DNA from: Clostridium swellfunianum
GTDB taxonomy: Bacteria > Bacillota > Clostridia > Clostridiales > Clostridiaceae
Length of the DNA stretch: 64,000 bases
Assembly: GCF_023656515.1 (NCBI RefSeq)
Contig: NZ_JAMOFV010000006.1
Coordinates: 3,518,036 to 3,582,035 of the forward strand
Reading direction: 5' to 3'
Made by a program: the position numbers and the translations under genes. Below the pieces are notes generated by a model that saw nothing but the letters and a program-made list of their open reading frames with translations, was not told the DNA's origin and ran no database searches. Of this stretch, positions 18,932 through 27,707 are shown piece by piece (positions within the stretch are counted from its first letter, which is position 1; each line of letters starts with the position of its first letter).

Positions 18932-21292
18932 ATGGAACAAAACATAATGATGAGACAAAAGAGAATGAAAAGACTAAAGAAGAGAAAAAGGTACGAGAAG
19001 AAGCTTGTAATCAGCTTTATGTTATTCTTATTTTTCTTTAGTTCAATTGGAATAATTTCATTTGCAGATAAAGCGATAAGTGCTGAACCTACCACAGTGC
19101 TAGCTAGTTCAGGTGCTTATTCCTTAACCTTTTCAGCGGCAGATCCATCCATAAACAATGCGCCTTACATTCCTACCTATAAAAAGCTTACTCCTTCAGC
19201 AATACAAACTTTGCCTGTAGGAAGAGCAAAGGACCCCCTGCCTAACGCTGTTTTTGGAAAACCAAAAGATTCGGTTCAGTCACTTGCACCAGCGGATATG
19301 GCACTTGGCACAATAGTTCCATTTGAAGTCCAAATAGAGGTAAATGGTTCTACTGCTCCTGAGAATGGAGTAATCTATTTTACTCCCTACTGGCTCACCA
19401 AAGTCACTAATGGAGGCGACTTTGGTTACGATCCAAATTACAAGGTGCTGGCTGCATTTGTTGATTACGGAGATGCTGCAAGTTACGATCCAGGTGAAAA
19501 TGCAAAGGTAGAAAGCTTTTCATCTTCTATTGTTTCCCCTAACACAAAAGATGAGCAGATTCAAAGTACAATCAAAGTTTCAGGCCTTGATAACGGTGAT
19601 AAAGTTATAGTTGAAATATGGCTGGTGCTGAAGAGTACTATTTCAAAGGATATTACAGGAGTTGTGCAATCTGGCATGATTTCTGCCAAAACGGCAAACG
19701 GGGATACTATAAATACAGGACAAGAAACTGTTCCTCTCAATAAAGTAGGTGACTTTTATACAGCAACCGCTGATGTATCAATTAAAAAGCAAGACTCGCC
19801 AGACCCAATTTATTCAGGGGATACATTGACTTATACCATTCGTGCAACAAACAATTCTGCAGATACCGTAGCAAACGGGATTATTATTAAAGATACACTG
19901 GATCAAAATGTGACCTTTGTAAGCGCTACTGATGGAGGTACTCTGGATGGAAATATTATAACCTGGCCTGCTTTTTATCTAGATGTCGGAGCCTACAAGG
20001 AGTTCATAGTTACCGTGACGGTTAATCAAAATGTACCAACAAGCAACTATGAGGGAACTATTCCAGACAATCGAGGCACAGCATCTGAGACAAGGCTTGC
20101 AGGAGTCGATATTTCTAATATTGTCAAAATTGATTCTATGATAACAGTTGATTCAAATTTAGCAAATAATGTTTGGCAGGAGCCTACCAATGTGCTGCCA
20201 AGGGTAACTTTTACAGCCTACAAGGTATGGGTGGGTGGCTCAGCAAGTGATCATAAGCCTGTTAATTTGACACTGTACAGACAAGTTGGAAATGGTGCTC
20301 GCCAGGAAGTTACAAACGTAAGTCCAATAATTAGTCCAGCAGCTGGCCCCAGCAATAATTTCACCTACACCTGGAACGGCCTGCCTAAGTATGATGTAAA
20401 TTCTCAGCCTTATATTTACACAGTGGACGAATTAACAGTGCCTGAGGGCTACACTAAAACAGTTGATGCAAGCAAAAATACAGTTACGAATACCTATAAG
20501 CCAATCTTAATAATAACAAAGGTTTATGGAACAACACCACTAAAGGATGCAGTATTTGCTCTCTATAAGAGCCCAGACAATGTACTTGCGCAAGAGGAGC
20601 TTGTAAGCAGTATAACTACAGGTACAGATGGCAAAGCGGCTTTTGAAGGTTTAATAGATGGAACCTATTGGCTTTTAGAAACCCAGCCGCCAACAGGGTA
20701 TTATGCAGCAAGTAACGCTCCAATAGGACCTTTTAAAGTTTCTAATGGCACTATAACAGGTCCCGAAGGCTTCACCTTGTCACAGGATGGAACAAAGGGC
20801 AGCTATACTGTATATAATCAAAAATATGGCAGCATTGAGCTTTTGAAAATAGACAGTGTAACAGGAACTCCCCTTCAGTATGCAGAGTTTGATTTGTATA
20901 GTGAAGTACCTGCAGGAACAGAGGGATCAATACAATTTTCAATGCTTGATGGCAGTTCTATCTATGGGCTTAAGATAAACGCTGAAGCCCTTGTAACTGG
21001 AGCAGACGGAAAAACTCCGACGGTTAAGAATCTTAAAATAGGCTCATATTTTGCGGTAGAGACAAAGGCACCGATAGACCCAATTGCTTATTACCCTTTG
21101 CAGGAGCCTATACGTATCAACCTTAGTGATGCAAACCTTGCAATTACTTTTACAATTAAAAATATAAAGGCAGCTGTAATGCCGCAAACTGGGGGAATTG
21201 GAACTATTATCTTTACAATAGTAGGGATAAGCTTGATGGGAGGCGCTCTAATTGCTCTAAGAAAAATGAGCAAACGAAAGGAAGATGCTTAG
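18932..21292 (+). CDS. LPXTG-type surface protein, probable minor/tip pilin
   Basis: 786 residues. A very basic N-terminus, a signal hydrophobic segment at about 27-45, a middle DUF11-like domain (about 280-400), a Cna-B-type domain (about 430-530) and two SpaA/prealbumin-like domains with E-box motifs (LLETQPPTGY and related). The C-terminus has the sorting signal MPQTGG, a membrane helix and a basic tail. It starts at ATG 18932 behind GGAGGTGAT. With the major pilin and two sortases downstream it is probably the tip or basal pilin, anchored covalently through isopeptide bonds. Confidence 0.85.
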   Translation: MEQNIMMRQKRMKRLKKRKRYEKKLVISFMLFLFFFSSIGIISFADKAISAEPTTVLASSGAYSLTFSAADPSINNAPYIPTYKKLTPSAIQTLPVGRAKDPLPNAVFGKPKDSVQSLAPADMALGTIVPFEVQIEVNGSTAPENGVIYFTPYWLTKVTNGGDFGYDPNYKVLAAFVDYGDAASYDPGENAKVESFSSSIVSPNTKDEQIQSTIKVSGLDNGDKVIVEIWLVLKSTISKDITGVVQSGMISAKTANGDTINTGQETVPLNKVGDFYTATADVSIKKQDSPDPIYSGDTLTYTIRATNNSADTVANGIIIKDTLDQNVTFVSATDGGTLDGNIITWPAFYLDVGAYKEFIVTVTVNQNVPTSNYEGTIPDNRGTASETRLAGVDISNIVKIDSMITVDSNLANNVWQEPTNVLPRVTFTAYKVWVGGSASDHKPVNLTLYRQVGNGARQEVTNVSPIISPAAGPSNNFTYTWNGLPKYDVNSQPYIYTVDELTVPEGYTKTVDASKNTVTNTYKPILIITKVYGTTPLKDAVFALYKSPDNVLAQEELVSSITTGTDGKAAFEGLIDGTYWLLETQPPTGYYAASNAPIGPFKVSNGTITGPEGFTLSQDGTKGSYTVYNQKYGSIELLKIDSVTGTPLQYAEFDLYSEVPAGTEGSIQFSMLDGSSIYGLKINAEALVTGADGKTPTVKNLKIGSYFAVETKAPIDPIAYYPLQEPIRINLSDANLAITFTIKNIKAAVMPQTGGIGTIIFTIVGISLMGGALIALRKMSKRKEDA

Positions 21293-21351
21293 TTATATTA
21301 CTAAAGTTGAAGAATTAAGATTAATATTTTCAATCAAGGGGGGAATTTATA

Positions 21352-23151
21352 ATGAAGCTTAAAAAATTATTTCCAGTGTTATTGTCTTTTATAATGCTAT
21401 TTGTTCTTGCGGTGCCTAGGTCAGTGCAGGCTGCTCCTGGAGATGGACCTACCAATGTTACGATTCATAAGCTGCAGATGCCTGAAAATGCTGATATTAA
21501 ACCTATTAATGCTGATGGAACAGAAAAATCTCTTGTGGATATTGGTAACGCTTTAGGCACCACAGTTACACCTTTGCCTGGAGTTATTTTTAAATATTGG
21601 ACAATTACTGATGGAGCATCTTTTGCTGATTTAAATAAAATAGTTGATATGTCAATTTTAGACACCACTTATCCTTCACATACGACTCTTGCAGAAACAA
21701 GCAACCCTAATGGTACAGTATCCATTCCTTCAATGCCAAACGGAAGATATTATTTTAGAGAAATCTACGCACCTGCTAATGTGCATAGGGGCATTGGAGT
21801 ACCTTTTATGCTTGAGCTTCCATTAATGAAAATGGATGGTTCAGGGTATATAACTGATCTTCATATATATCCTAAAAATACGGCAGTATATGGTACTGTA
21901 ATTCTTACAAAATCAGATGCCTATGGAGAAAAGCTAAGCGGAGCAAAATTTAGACTTTATAAAGGCGAGCCTGCGAATCCTTTTAATCCGAATAATCCAG
22001 GCACAGAATATATTCCAGAAGGCAGAGCAGCAGTTGAATATGTAACTGATGCAAATGGACAAATCACTATAGTAAATCTTCCATATGGTCACTATTACTT
22101 TGTTGAAACACAAGCACCAACTGGCTATATGCTTAATCCTGCTCCTGTGACATTTTTCATCAAGGATAATTCAACAGTGCAGGTTTCAAAAATAAACTCT
22201 CTTGAACCAAAAATTGATAAATATATCAATGACATAGGTAAGACATCAGACTCTGCAAGCTATAATGAAGATATTAAGTTTATGCTGAAAGTGCAGCTTC
22301 CTGACAATGTGAGCAGTTATACAAAATTTGCAGTAAAGGATGAATTAAGTGATAAGCTCACTTACAATTCAGGCAGCTTGAAGATAACTATAGGTAACAC
22401 AGTCTTAGTAGAAAATACCCATTATACTCTTACTACTCCTGCAGCAGGCACTCCAGGAGGAAATATTGAAATTCAATTTAAGACTGAAAGCTTAAATCAG
22501 CATAATTTCACCAAAGAAGATTTGAGAAATAATACCTTAGTAACTTTCACAGTAAAAATCAACAATAACGCCATCATGGGACAGCCGATAATAAATAATG
22601 CAAAAGTATCCTACAACGACAGCATCAGTGGAGATAAAGACAAGGTCTCTAATGAAACTAAAGTTTATACCGGAGGAAAAATATTTAAAAAAGTAGCTGA
22701 GGAAAAAGGCGGAAATCCTCTTTTAGGTGCGCAATTTAAGGTTGCAACAGATTCAGAAGGAACAAAATTTATAAAGGATGCTTCTGGACAGGATATTATC
22801 TTGACATCTGGTTCAAATGGATTATTCGAAATAAAAGGATTAAAATACGATTTGGAAAAAGGAACCACCTACTATCTAGTAGAAATTACAGCTCCTAAGG
22901 ATGAAAATGGAAAACCATACAATCTTAGCAAAGCTCCTATAGCTTTCACAGTTACTGGCACAAGCTATTATAAAGAACCTTCAGCTATAACAAGCGGGTC
23001 AGCGGCTGCAACTGCAGAACCTACCGAAGTTATAAATAAGATGGGTTTCCAAATACCACAAACTGGCGGCATAGGTACTATTTTATTTACAGTTATAGGT
23101 TTGTGCTTAATGGCAACAGCAGTAGTTCTAAATAGAAGAAGAACTGCATAA
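21352..23151 (+). CDS. major pilin, SpaA/EbpC-like backbone subunit
   Basis: 599 residues with a signal peptide ending near AAPG, a pilin motif with YPK (HIYPKN, about residue 180) whose lysine would form the intersubunit isopeptide bond, E-box YYFVETQAPTGY, a fimbrial D2-type isopeptide domain (about 285-440), a C-terminal SpaA-like domain and the sorting signal IPQTGG plus helix and RRR tail. It starts at ATG 21352 behind AAGGGGGGAA. Likely the shaft protein polymerised by the class C sortases. Confidence 0.88.
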   Translation: MKLKKLFPVLLSFIMLFVLAVPRSVQAAPGDGPTNVTIHKLQMPENADIKPINADGTEKSLVDIGNALGTTVTPLPGVIFKYWTITDGASFADLNKIVDMSILDTTYPSHTTLAETSNPNGTVSIPSMPNGRYYFREIYAPANVHRGIGVPFMLELPLMKMDGSGYITDLHIYPKNTAVYGTVILTKSDAYGEKLSGAKFRLYKGEPANPFNPNNPGTEYIPEGRAAVEYVTDANGQITIVNLPYGHYYFVETQAPTGYMLNPAPVTFFIKDNSTVQVSKINSLEPKIDKYINDIGKTSDSASYNEDIKFMLKVQLPDNVSSYTKFAVKDELSDKLTYNSGSLKITIGNTVLVENTHYTLTTPAAGTPGGNIEIQFKTESLNQHNFTKEDLRNNTLVTFTVKINNNAIMGQPIINNAKVSYNDSISGDKDKVSNETKVYTGGKIFKKVAEEKGGNPLLGAQFKVATDSEGTKFIKDASGQDIILTSGSNGLFEIKGLKYDLEKGTTYYLVEITAPKDENGKPYNLSKAPIAFTVTGTSYYKEPSAITSGSAAATAEPTEVINKMGFQIPQTGGIGTILFTVIGLCLMATAVVLNRRRTA

Positions 23152-23169
23152 TTAGTTTTACAGGCTAAC

Positions 23170-23198
23170 GGCGGATGCGTCAATGCATCCGCCCTTTT
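23170..23198 (+). terminator. leaky terminator between pilin and sortase genes
   Basis: GGCGGATGC (23170-23178) pairs perfectly with GCATCCGCC (23185-23193), followed by CTTTT. It would favour pilin over sortase expression within one operon. Confidence 0.75.
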
Positions 23199-23292
23199 GC
23201 AAATAGTTCTCACTCTATATGGGTGCTATTTGCAAGAGGAGAAAGCTTATGAACAGAATTACAGGTTGAAAACTATGGAGCGAGGTGGGATT

Positions 23293-24168
23293 ATGAACAA
23301 AAAGAATAAAAAGCAAAAGCTAATTCTTATTTTAATCTTTACAGTGGGTTTATCCATATTTTTATATCCAATAATCAGCGACGCAATAAATTCAAGACAT
23401 CAAACCTATGCTGTAAATCGCTACGAGGAGGAGGCAGCAAAAATATCTCAGCAGGAGAAAGAGAAAATAAAAGAAGAAGCTCAGGCTTTTAACCAGAGTT
23501 TGCAAGTTGACAGTTTAGAAGCTGGAGATCCATTTTCTGGAGAAAAGACTGAGGAAACTGCTGTCAGTTATATTGATATGCTGAGCCTCGGCGAAACCTT
23601 GGGACATATTGAAATACCTAAAATTAATGTAGATTTACCTATATATCGTGGAATTAGCGAAAAAGTGCTTCAAAAGGGTATAGGCTATATAGAGCAAAGT
23701 TCTCTTCCAATAGGAGGGGTTAATACCAATACAATTCTGACGGGACACAGAGGGCTGCCCACCTCCAAGCTTTTTACAGATCTTGACAAGGTGGAGATTG
23801 GGGATATGTTTTATGTTCACACTTTGGGCGACATACTGGCATATAAAGTGATTGAAACAAAGGTTGTGCTGCCTACGGATATTGAAAAACTAAATATTAG
23901 AAAGGGTAAAGATTTAACAACTTTGATTACCTGCACTCCTTACATGATTAATTCTCATAGATTGCTAGTTATTGGCGAACGCATCCCATATGCAGCAAAG
24001 GAGGGGACGATAAATGCAGAAATAACGGTGGAATCAAGTGAGACTATTGTACAATCAGCTATAGCTAGTAAATGGATGTATGCTGCTTTCTCAATTATTA
24101 TTATGGTGGGTACTGTGATTTTTGTGCTCATGAGAAAAAAAGGCAGGCTGCCGGGTGGTAGCAAATGA
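23293..24168 (+). CDS. class C sortase 1 (pilin polymerase)
   Basis: 291 residues with an N-terminal membrane helix, sortase core and C-terminal membrane helix. Catalytic residues are visible: His152 in LTGHRG, Cys214 in LITCTPY and Arg223 in SHRLLV. The lid motif DPF at 79-81 is characteristic of pilus-assembling class C sortases. The frame is open further upstream, but GAGGTGG before ATG 23293 and the hydrophobic start favour this site. Confidence 0.92.
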   Translation: MNKKNKKQKLILILIFTVGLSIFLYPIISDAINSRHQTYAVNRYEEEAAKISQQEKEKIKEEAQAFNQSLQVDSLEAGDPFSGEKTEETAVSYIDMLSLGETLGHIEIPKINVDLPIYRGISEKVLQKGIGYIEQSSLPIGGVNTNTILTGHRGLPTSKLFTDLDKVEIGDMFYVHTLGDILAYKVIETKVVLPTDIEKLNIRKGKDLTTLITCTPYMINSHRLLVIGERIPYAAKEGTINAEITVESSETIVQSAIASKWMYAAFSIIIMVGTVIFVLMRKKGRLPGGSK

Positions 24169-25079
24169 AAAGAAGGAGGATTTCATACATTCTGTTTTTA
24201 GTTGGGTTAACTATTTTCTTATACCCGAGGGTTTATACTATTTTTAATAGTCTTTGCAATGAAGTACAAATCCAGGAATATAACAGGTATATTGCTTCTA
24301 GTGCAGTGGAAGCAGTTGAAGAGAACTTTAAAGAGCTGCAAAACAGTAATAATGAAATAGGAAAAAATAAGGGAAAGTACAATGATCCATTTATAAATAG
24401 TGATTCTGAGGAATCTTCAATAGTAACAACAGTAAACAAGGAAGGAATTTTTGGATATTTGGAAATCCCTAAAATCAATGAGAAACTTCCAATTTATTTA
24501 GGAGCTACCAAAGAAAATTTGGCAAAGGGAGTTGCACAAATAGAAAAAACATCACTGCCGGTTGGAGGCGTTGGGACTAATAGTGTAATAGCTGGTCATA
24601 GGGGCTTCTCTTATAGAGCTGTTTTTAGATATCTTGATAAGCTTGAGAAAGGAGATCGGTTCTATTTGCACATTTATGGCAAGATTTTAACTTATGAAGT
24701 GACAGGACAAGAGATAATTAAACCAAATCAGACGGAAAAGCTTGAAATTGACTCTGAAAAGGATCAGGTAACCTTGCTGACCTGTACGCCATATAGAGTA
24801 AGCACCCACCGCCTGCTTATACACAGCGAGAGAGTGCACAACCACAAGAACATTGTGCATATTAGTGAGTCTGACACACCTGCAAATGCTCAATATTCGG
24901 AGGTGGAGAGAAGCGCTATTGAAGATGAGATTTTTGACAAATCTAATGGGGGGGAGGAAATAAGCCCTGTTGTCAGGAGTCATAATATTATGTTGTATAT
25001 GCTTGTGGGATTTGGCTTGGCTTTATGGATTGTTATATTTGTTATGCTGATAGGCACCTTCATAACAAAGGTAAGATAG
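24165..25079 (+). CDS. class C sortase 2
   Basis: 304 residues with the same architecture: N-terminal membrane helix, DPF lid at 74-76, His145 in AGHRGF, Cys207 in LLTCTPY, Arg216 in THRLLI and a C-terminal membrane helix. The start overlaps the stop of sortase 1 as ATGA, so the two are translationally coupled. Two class C sortases with two pilins is a common layout; one may add the minor pilin. Confidence 0.92.
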   Translation: MKRRRISYILFLVGLTIFLYPRVYTIFNSLCNEVQIQEYNRYIASSAVEAVEENFKELQNSNNEIGKNKGKYNDPFINSDSEESSIVTTVNKEGIFGYLEIPKINEKLPIYLGATKENLAKGVAQIEKTSLPVGGVGTNSVIAGHRGFSYRAVFRYLDKLEKGDRFYLHIYGKILTYEVTGQEIIKPNQTEKLEIDSEKDQVTLLTCTPYRVSTHRLLIHSERVHNHKNIVHISESDTPANAQYSEVERSAIEDEIFDKSNGGEEISPVVRSHNIMLYMLVGFGLALWIVIFVMLIGTFITKVR

Positions 25080-25119
25080 AGCAATTAGGTAATTAGAATT
25101 AGTAGAATTTGGAGTTTGG

Positions 25120-25181
25120 GAGTTTGGGACGGTTAACAATTAAGCATTGTGAGTTTGGGACGGTTAACAATTAAGCATTGT
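25120..25181. repeat. tandem exact 31-bp repeat with GGGACGGTTAAC core
   Basis: Positions 25120-25150 and 25151-25181 are identical 31-mers, each holding GGGACGGTTAAC. The reverse complement of this core (GTTAACCGTCCC) recurs on the far side of the RAYT gene and elsewhere in the window. Confidence 0.85.
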
Positions 25182-25189
25182 TTATAGAA

Positions 25190-25237
25190 CCTCACATCTG
25201 GATATAATTTGGGATAAGATTATATCTAAATGTGGGG
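25190..25237. repeat. imperfect hairpin directly upstream of the RAYT gene
   Basis: CCTCACAT (25190-25197) with ATGTGGGG (25230-25237), and GATATAAT (25201-25208) with ATTATATC (25219-25226), form a two-part stem. Its base overlaps the ribosome binding region of the transposase. Such structures at RAYT borders may be the REP-type DNA substrate. Confidence 0.65.
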
Positions 25238-25245
25238 TGTTTTTT

Positions 25246-26169
25246 ATGCCAAGAATAGCCAGAGTAAAGATGCATGGGGCGATTTATCATATAATGGCAA
25301 GAAGTATAAGTGAAGTTGATTTATTTAAAACAGATGAAGATAGGAAGAAATATATGTTCCTTATAAAGGAATATCAAGAGGTATATAATTTTAAGGTTTA
25401 TGCCTATTGCCTAATGAAAAACCATGTCCATTTGATAATAGACTCAAATGGTGCTGATATATCAAAGATTATGCACTGCATAAATTTTAAATATGCTAGG
25501 TATTTTAATACACGACATAAAAGGCATGGACATCTGTTTCAGGATAGATTTAAAAGTAAAATTGTAGAAGATGATAGATACCTGATAGCGCTATCGGCTT
25601 ATATTCATAATAACCCATTGGATATTAGGGGCTACGAGGATTGTCCTGAGAAGTATTATTATTCAAGTTTGGCTGTATATTTGGGCTTAAGAAATGATAA
25701 ATTCGATATTTTAGATAAGGAATTCATACTAAGCTTGTTTGGTGAAAGTAAAGACAAATCAAGGAAAACATATATGAGTCTAGTACTCAGGACAAGAACG
25801 ATTCCGATATGTGAAATAATAAAAGAAGAAATAGAATTTAAGGAAGAGAAAACAGAATACAGAAGTGAAAGAAAAATATTGGTTAGAAATTTTAGTGTGG
25901 ATAAGGTAATAGAGTATGTGGTGGACAAATTCAAGATTGATAAAACACTGCTTTATTTAAAGCATCAAAAGGAAATTGTCCCTGCAAGGGGGATACTTGT
26001 ACTTATATTAAGAAATTTATGTAATGCGAGCTGTAAGGATATTTGCGGGATATTAGGTAATATAACAAGTTCTAGAGTATCGAAGCTAAGCAGCATAGGG
26101 GTTAAACTTATTAGTGATGATGAAAGATATAGTGAGATTATTAATGAATTTATTGCCTGCTATTGTTAG
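25246..26169 (+). CDS. REP-associated tyrosine transposase (RAYT, Y1/HUH family)
   Basis: 307 residues of the IS200/IS605-like Y1 transposase superfamily. MHGAIYHIMAR at the N-terminus, the metal-binding HUH-type motif in MKNHVHLII, then YARYFNTRHKRHGHLFQDRFKS, typical of RAYTs. The C-terminal third resembles a DnaA-like helix-turn-helix extension found in long RAYTs. I take ATG 25246 over GTG 25237 because GTGGGGTG lies suitably upstream. It is flanked by oppositely oriented repeat clusters (25120-25181 and 26322-26400), which supports REP processing instead of autonomous IS transposition. Confidence 0.85.
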   Translation: MPRIARVKMHGAIYHIMARSISEVDLFKTDEDRKKYMFLIKEYQEVYNFKVYAYCLMKNHVHLIIDSNGADISKIMHCINFKYARYFNTRHKRHGHLFQDRFKSKIVEDDRYLIALSAYIHNNPLDIRGYEDCPEKYYYSSLAVYLGLRNDKFDILDKEFILSLFGESKDKSRKTYMSLVLRTRTIPICEIIKEEIEFKEEKTEYRSERKILVRNFSVDKVIEYVVDKFKIDKTLLYLKHQKEIVPARGILVLILRNLCNASCKDICGILGNITSSRVSKLSSIGVKLISDDERYSEIINEFIACYC

Positions 26170-26321
26170 AAAGTAATAGGTAGTTGTTTTTCGAAATATA
26201 GCTTGTTTGGCATAGTTTTTGTTTTACTATAAGTGTACAAGCTGCATTCAAAAATGGATTTTAAGGGAAAAAATCTATTAAGTAAGTGATTTATAGGTTG
26301 GGGTAAAACCAAGATATAAAT

Positions 26322-26400
26322 GTTAACCGTCCCCAAAGATACCAAAGATATTAACCGTCCCCAAAGACCGTCCCCAAAGATACAAAGACGTCCCCAAAGA
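26322..26400. repeat. cluster of four GTCCCCAAAGA repeats (REP-like)
   Basis: GTTAACCGTCCCCAAAGA at 26322-26339, TTAACCGTCCCCAAAGA at 26351-26367, CCGTCCCCAAAGA at 26368-26380 and GACGTCCCCAAAGA at 26387-26400. Orientation is opposite to the copies left of the RAYT gene. The remaining gap 26170-26546 has no gene. Confidence 0.8.
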
Positions 26401-26546
26401 CATGGAAGCTTGAGTTATTAGTGAAAATTAATCTTACATATTTTAAAGGAAATCAAACTTATTTGTAGAATATCGATATTTAGTAAAAAAATTAAGTAGA
26501 TATAATGAATTATATGGGAAAAAACGGAGTTGGAAAGGAGAAAATT

Positions 26547-27308
26547 ATGAAACAGATTAAGATTTTGGCTATAGGCAATAGCTTTTCAGAGGATGCAACC
26601 CATTACCTGCATCAAATATCGAAAGCAGATGGTATTGATACTAAGGTAGTAAATCTTTATATTGGAGGCTGCTCTTTAGAAACCCATTGGCATAATGCAC
26701 AAGAGGATTTAAAACTATATTTATATCAAAGGGATGGGAAATCGACAGAAAAATATGTCTCCATTAAAGATGCTCTTATGGAAGATGAGTGGGATTTTGT
26801 TATAACACAACAGGCTAGCTATGACAGTGGGCTGCAGGAAACCTATTATCCATATATTAATGAGCTTTTTAAGTATATAAAAGAATATGAACCGAAGGCT
26901 GAAGTGTTATTGCAAGAAACATGGGCTTACGAAATAGACAGCACACATAACGGTTTTGGTCGCTATCACTATAATCAACAGGAAATGTATCAAAAGCTTC
27001 GTGATGCCTATAGCAGCACTGCAACAGAGCTTGGAGTAAGAATAATTCCTTGCGGAGATATAGTCCAGGAAATAAGGACAAAAGAACCTTTTCAGTATGA
27101 TAAGGGAGGCATGTCGTTATGCAGAGATGGATTTCATATGGACTATATATATGGAAGATATCTATTGGCAGCAACTTGGTATGAGGTTATGTTCGGTAAA
27201 AGTATTATGGATAATAAATACATTCCAGAAACTGTTTTTGCACCAAATGCAGAGGTGGATATTGATAAGTTGAATATAATAAAAGAATATGTTCATAAAC
27301 ATATCTAA
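26547..27308 (+). CDS. DUF4886-like SGNH-fold protein
   Basis: 253 residues. AIGNSFSEDATHYLHQI carries the Ser block of SGNH hydrolases, FVITQQAS is the third block, and GFHMDYIYGRYL supplies a C-terminal Asp/His pair. Related DUF4886 proteins are predicted esterases, often secreted, but I see no signal peptide here. AAAGGAG at 26534-26540 fixes ATG 26547. Substrate unknown; the gene appears monocistronic. Confidence 0.7.
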   Translation: MKQIKILAIGNSFSEDATHYLHQISKADGIDTKVVNLYIGGCSLETHWHNAQEDLKLYLYQRDGKSTEKYVSIKDALMEDEWDFVITQQASYDSGLQETYYPYINELFKYIKEYEPKAEVLLQETWAYEIDSTHNGFGRYHYNQQEMYQKLRDAYSSTATELGVRIIPCGDIVQEIRTKEPFQYDKGGMSLCRDGFHMDYIYGRYLLAATWYEVMFGKSIMDNKYIPETVFAPNAEVDIDKLNIIKEYVHKHI

Positions 27309-27389
27309 AAGTTGATGATATTACAGCATAAGAGCTACAGAAAGAAGATAAAATTTATTTCGTTATTATAATGGGTGAAGTACCAAAAA

Positions 27390-27479
27390 TCTCTCGCATA
27401 TTGAAAAGTTAACATTAAAAATTGTTAACTTTTTTTATTGTTAAAAATTTAAATTGTTAACTTTTTACCCTGCGAGAGA
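27390..27479. repeat. AT-rich palindromic repeat, copy A (TCTCTCGCA ends)
   Basis: 90-bp element with 9-bp terminal inverted repeats TCTCTCGCA (27390-27398) and TGCGAGAGA (27471-27479), filled with GTTAAC and AAAAAGTTAAC blocks that fold on each other. Related copies lie at 34620-34703 and 45533-45628. The gap 27309-27707 otherwise has only the REP core at 27580 and the palindrome at 27662. Confidence 0.75.
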
Positions 27480-27516
27480 AATTATACTTGTAGTAATAAG
27501 ATAGAACTTCGTATTC
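27457..27516 (-). pseudogene. C-terminal fragment related to the 34684-35058 protein
   Basis: On the minus strand this stretch reads EEYEVLSYYYKYNFSRRVKS and stops. The gene at 34684-35058 ends in ITYYYEHNFSRRTKS. The upstream frame is closed by a stop, so only about 20 codons survive. It overlaps copy A of the AT-rich repeat exactly as the intact gene end overlaps copy B. Confidence 0.5.
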
Positions 27517-27579
27517 CTCCTATAAGGTATCAACTTTTGAAAATAATTGATGAGGCTAGGTTAGGCTGGTGTTATAAAT

Positions 27580-27597
27580 GTTAACCGTCCCTAAAGG
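27580..27597. repeat. isolated REP-like core GTTAACCGTCCC
   Basis: GTTAACCGTCCCTAAAG preceded by TATAAAT, the same context as the copy at 26322. A single dispersed copy, 1.2 kb from the RAYT cluster. Confidence 0.6.
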
Positions 27598-27661
27598 GTT
27601 AAAAAAGGTATATATTTTGTTTTTTCTCATAAATATTAATTAGGAGCAAGTCTCTAAAGTC

Positions 27662-27683
27662 AAAGTACAAAATTTTGTACTTT
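27662..27683. promoter_or_regulatory. perfect 22-bp palindrome before the serine hydrolase gene
   Basis: AAAGTACAAAA followed directly by its reverse complement, ending 24 bases before the start codon at 27708. The position between promoter and ribosome binding site is typical of an operator. The cognate regulator is not adjacent. Confidence 0.6.
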
Positions 27684-27707
27684 AGAATTATTATAGGGGG
27701 TAAGGAA

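Noticed and set aside
25120-25181. CRISPR-like repeat
   Set aside because: Two copies are directly abutting with no spacer, and no cas gene is near.
26322-26400. Short CRISPR array from four GTCCCCAAAGA units
   Set aside because: Units are unequal, irregularly spaced and partly overlap; they match the RAYT-linked repeat core instead.
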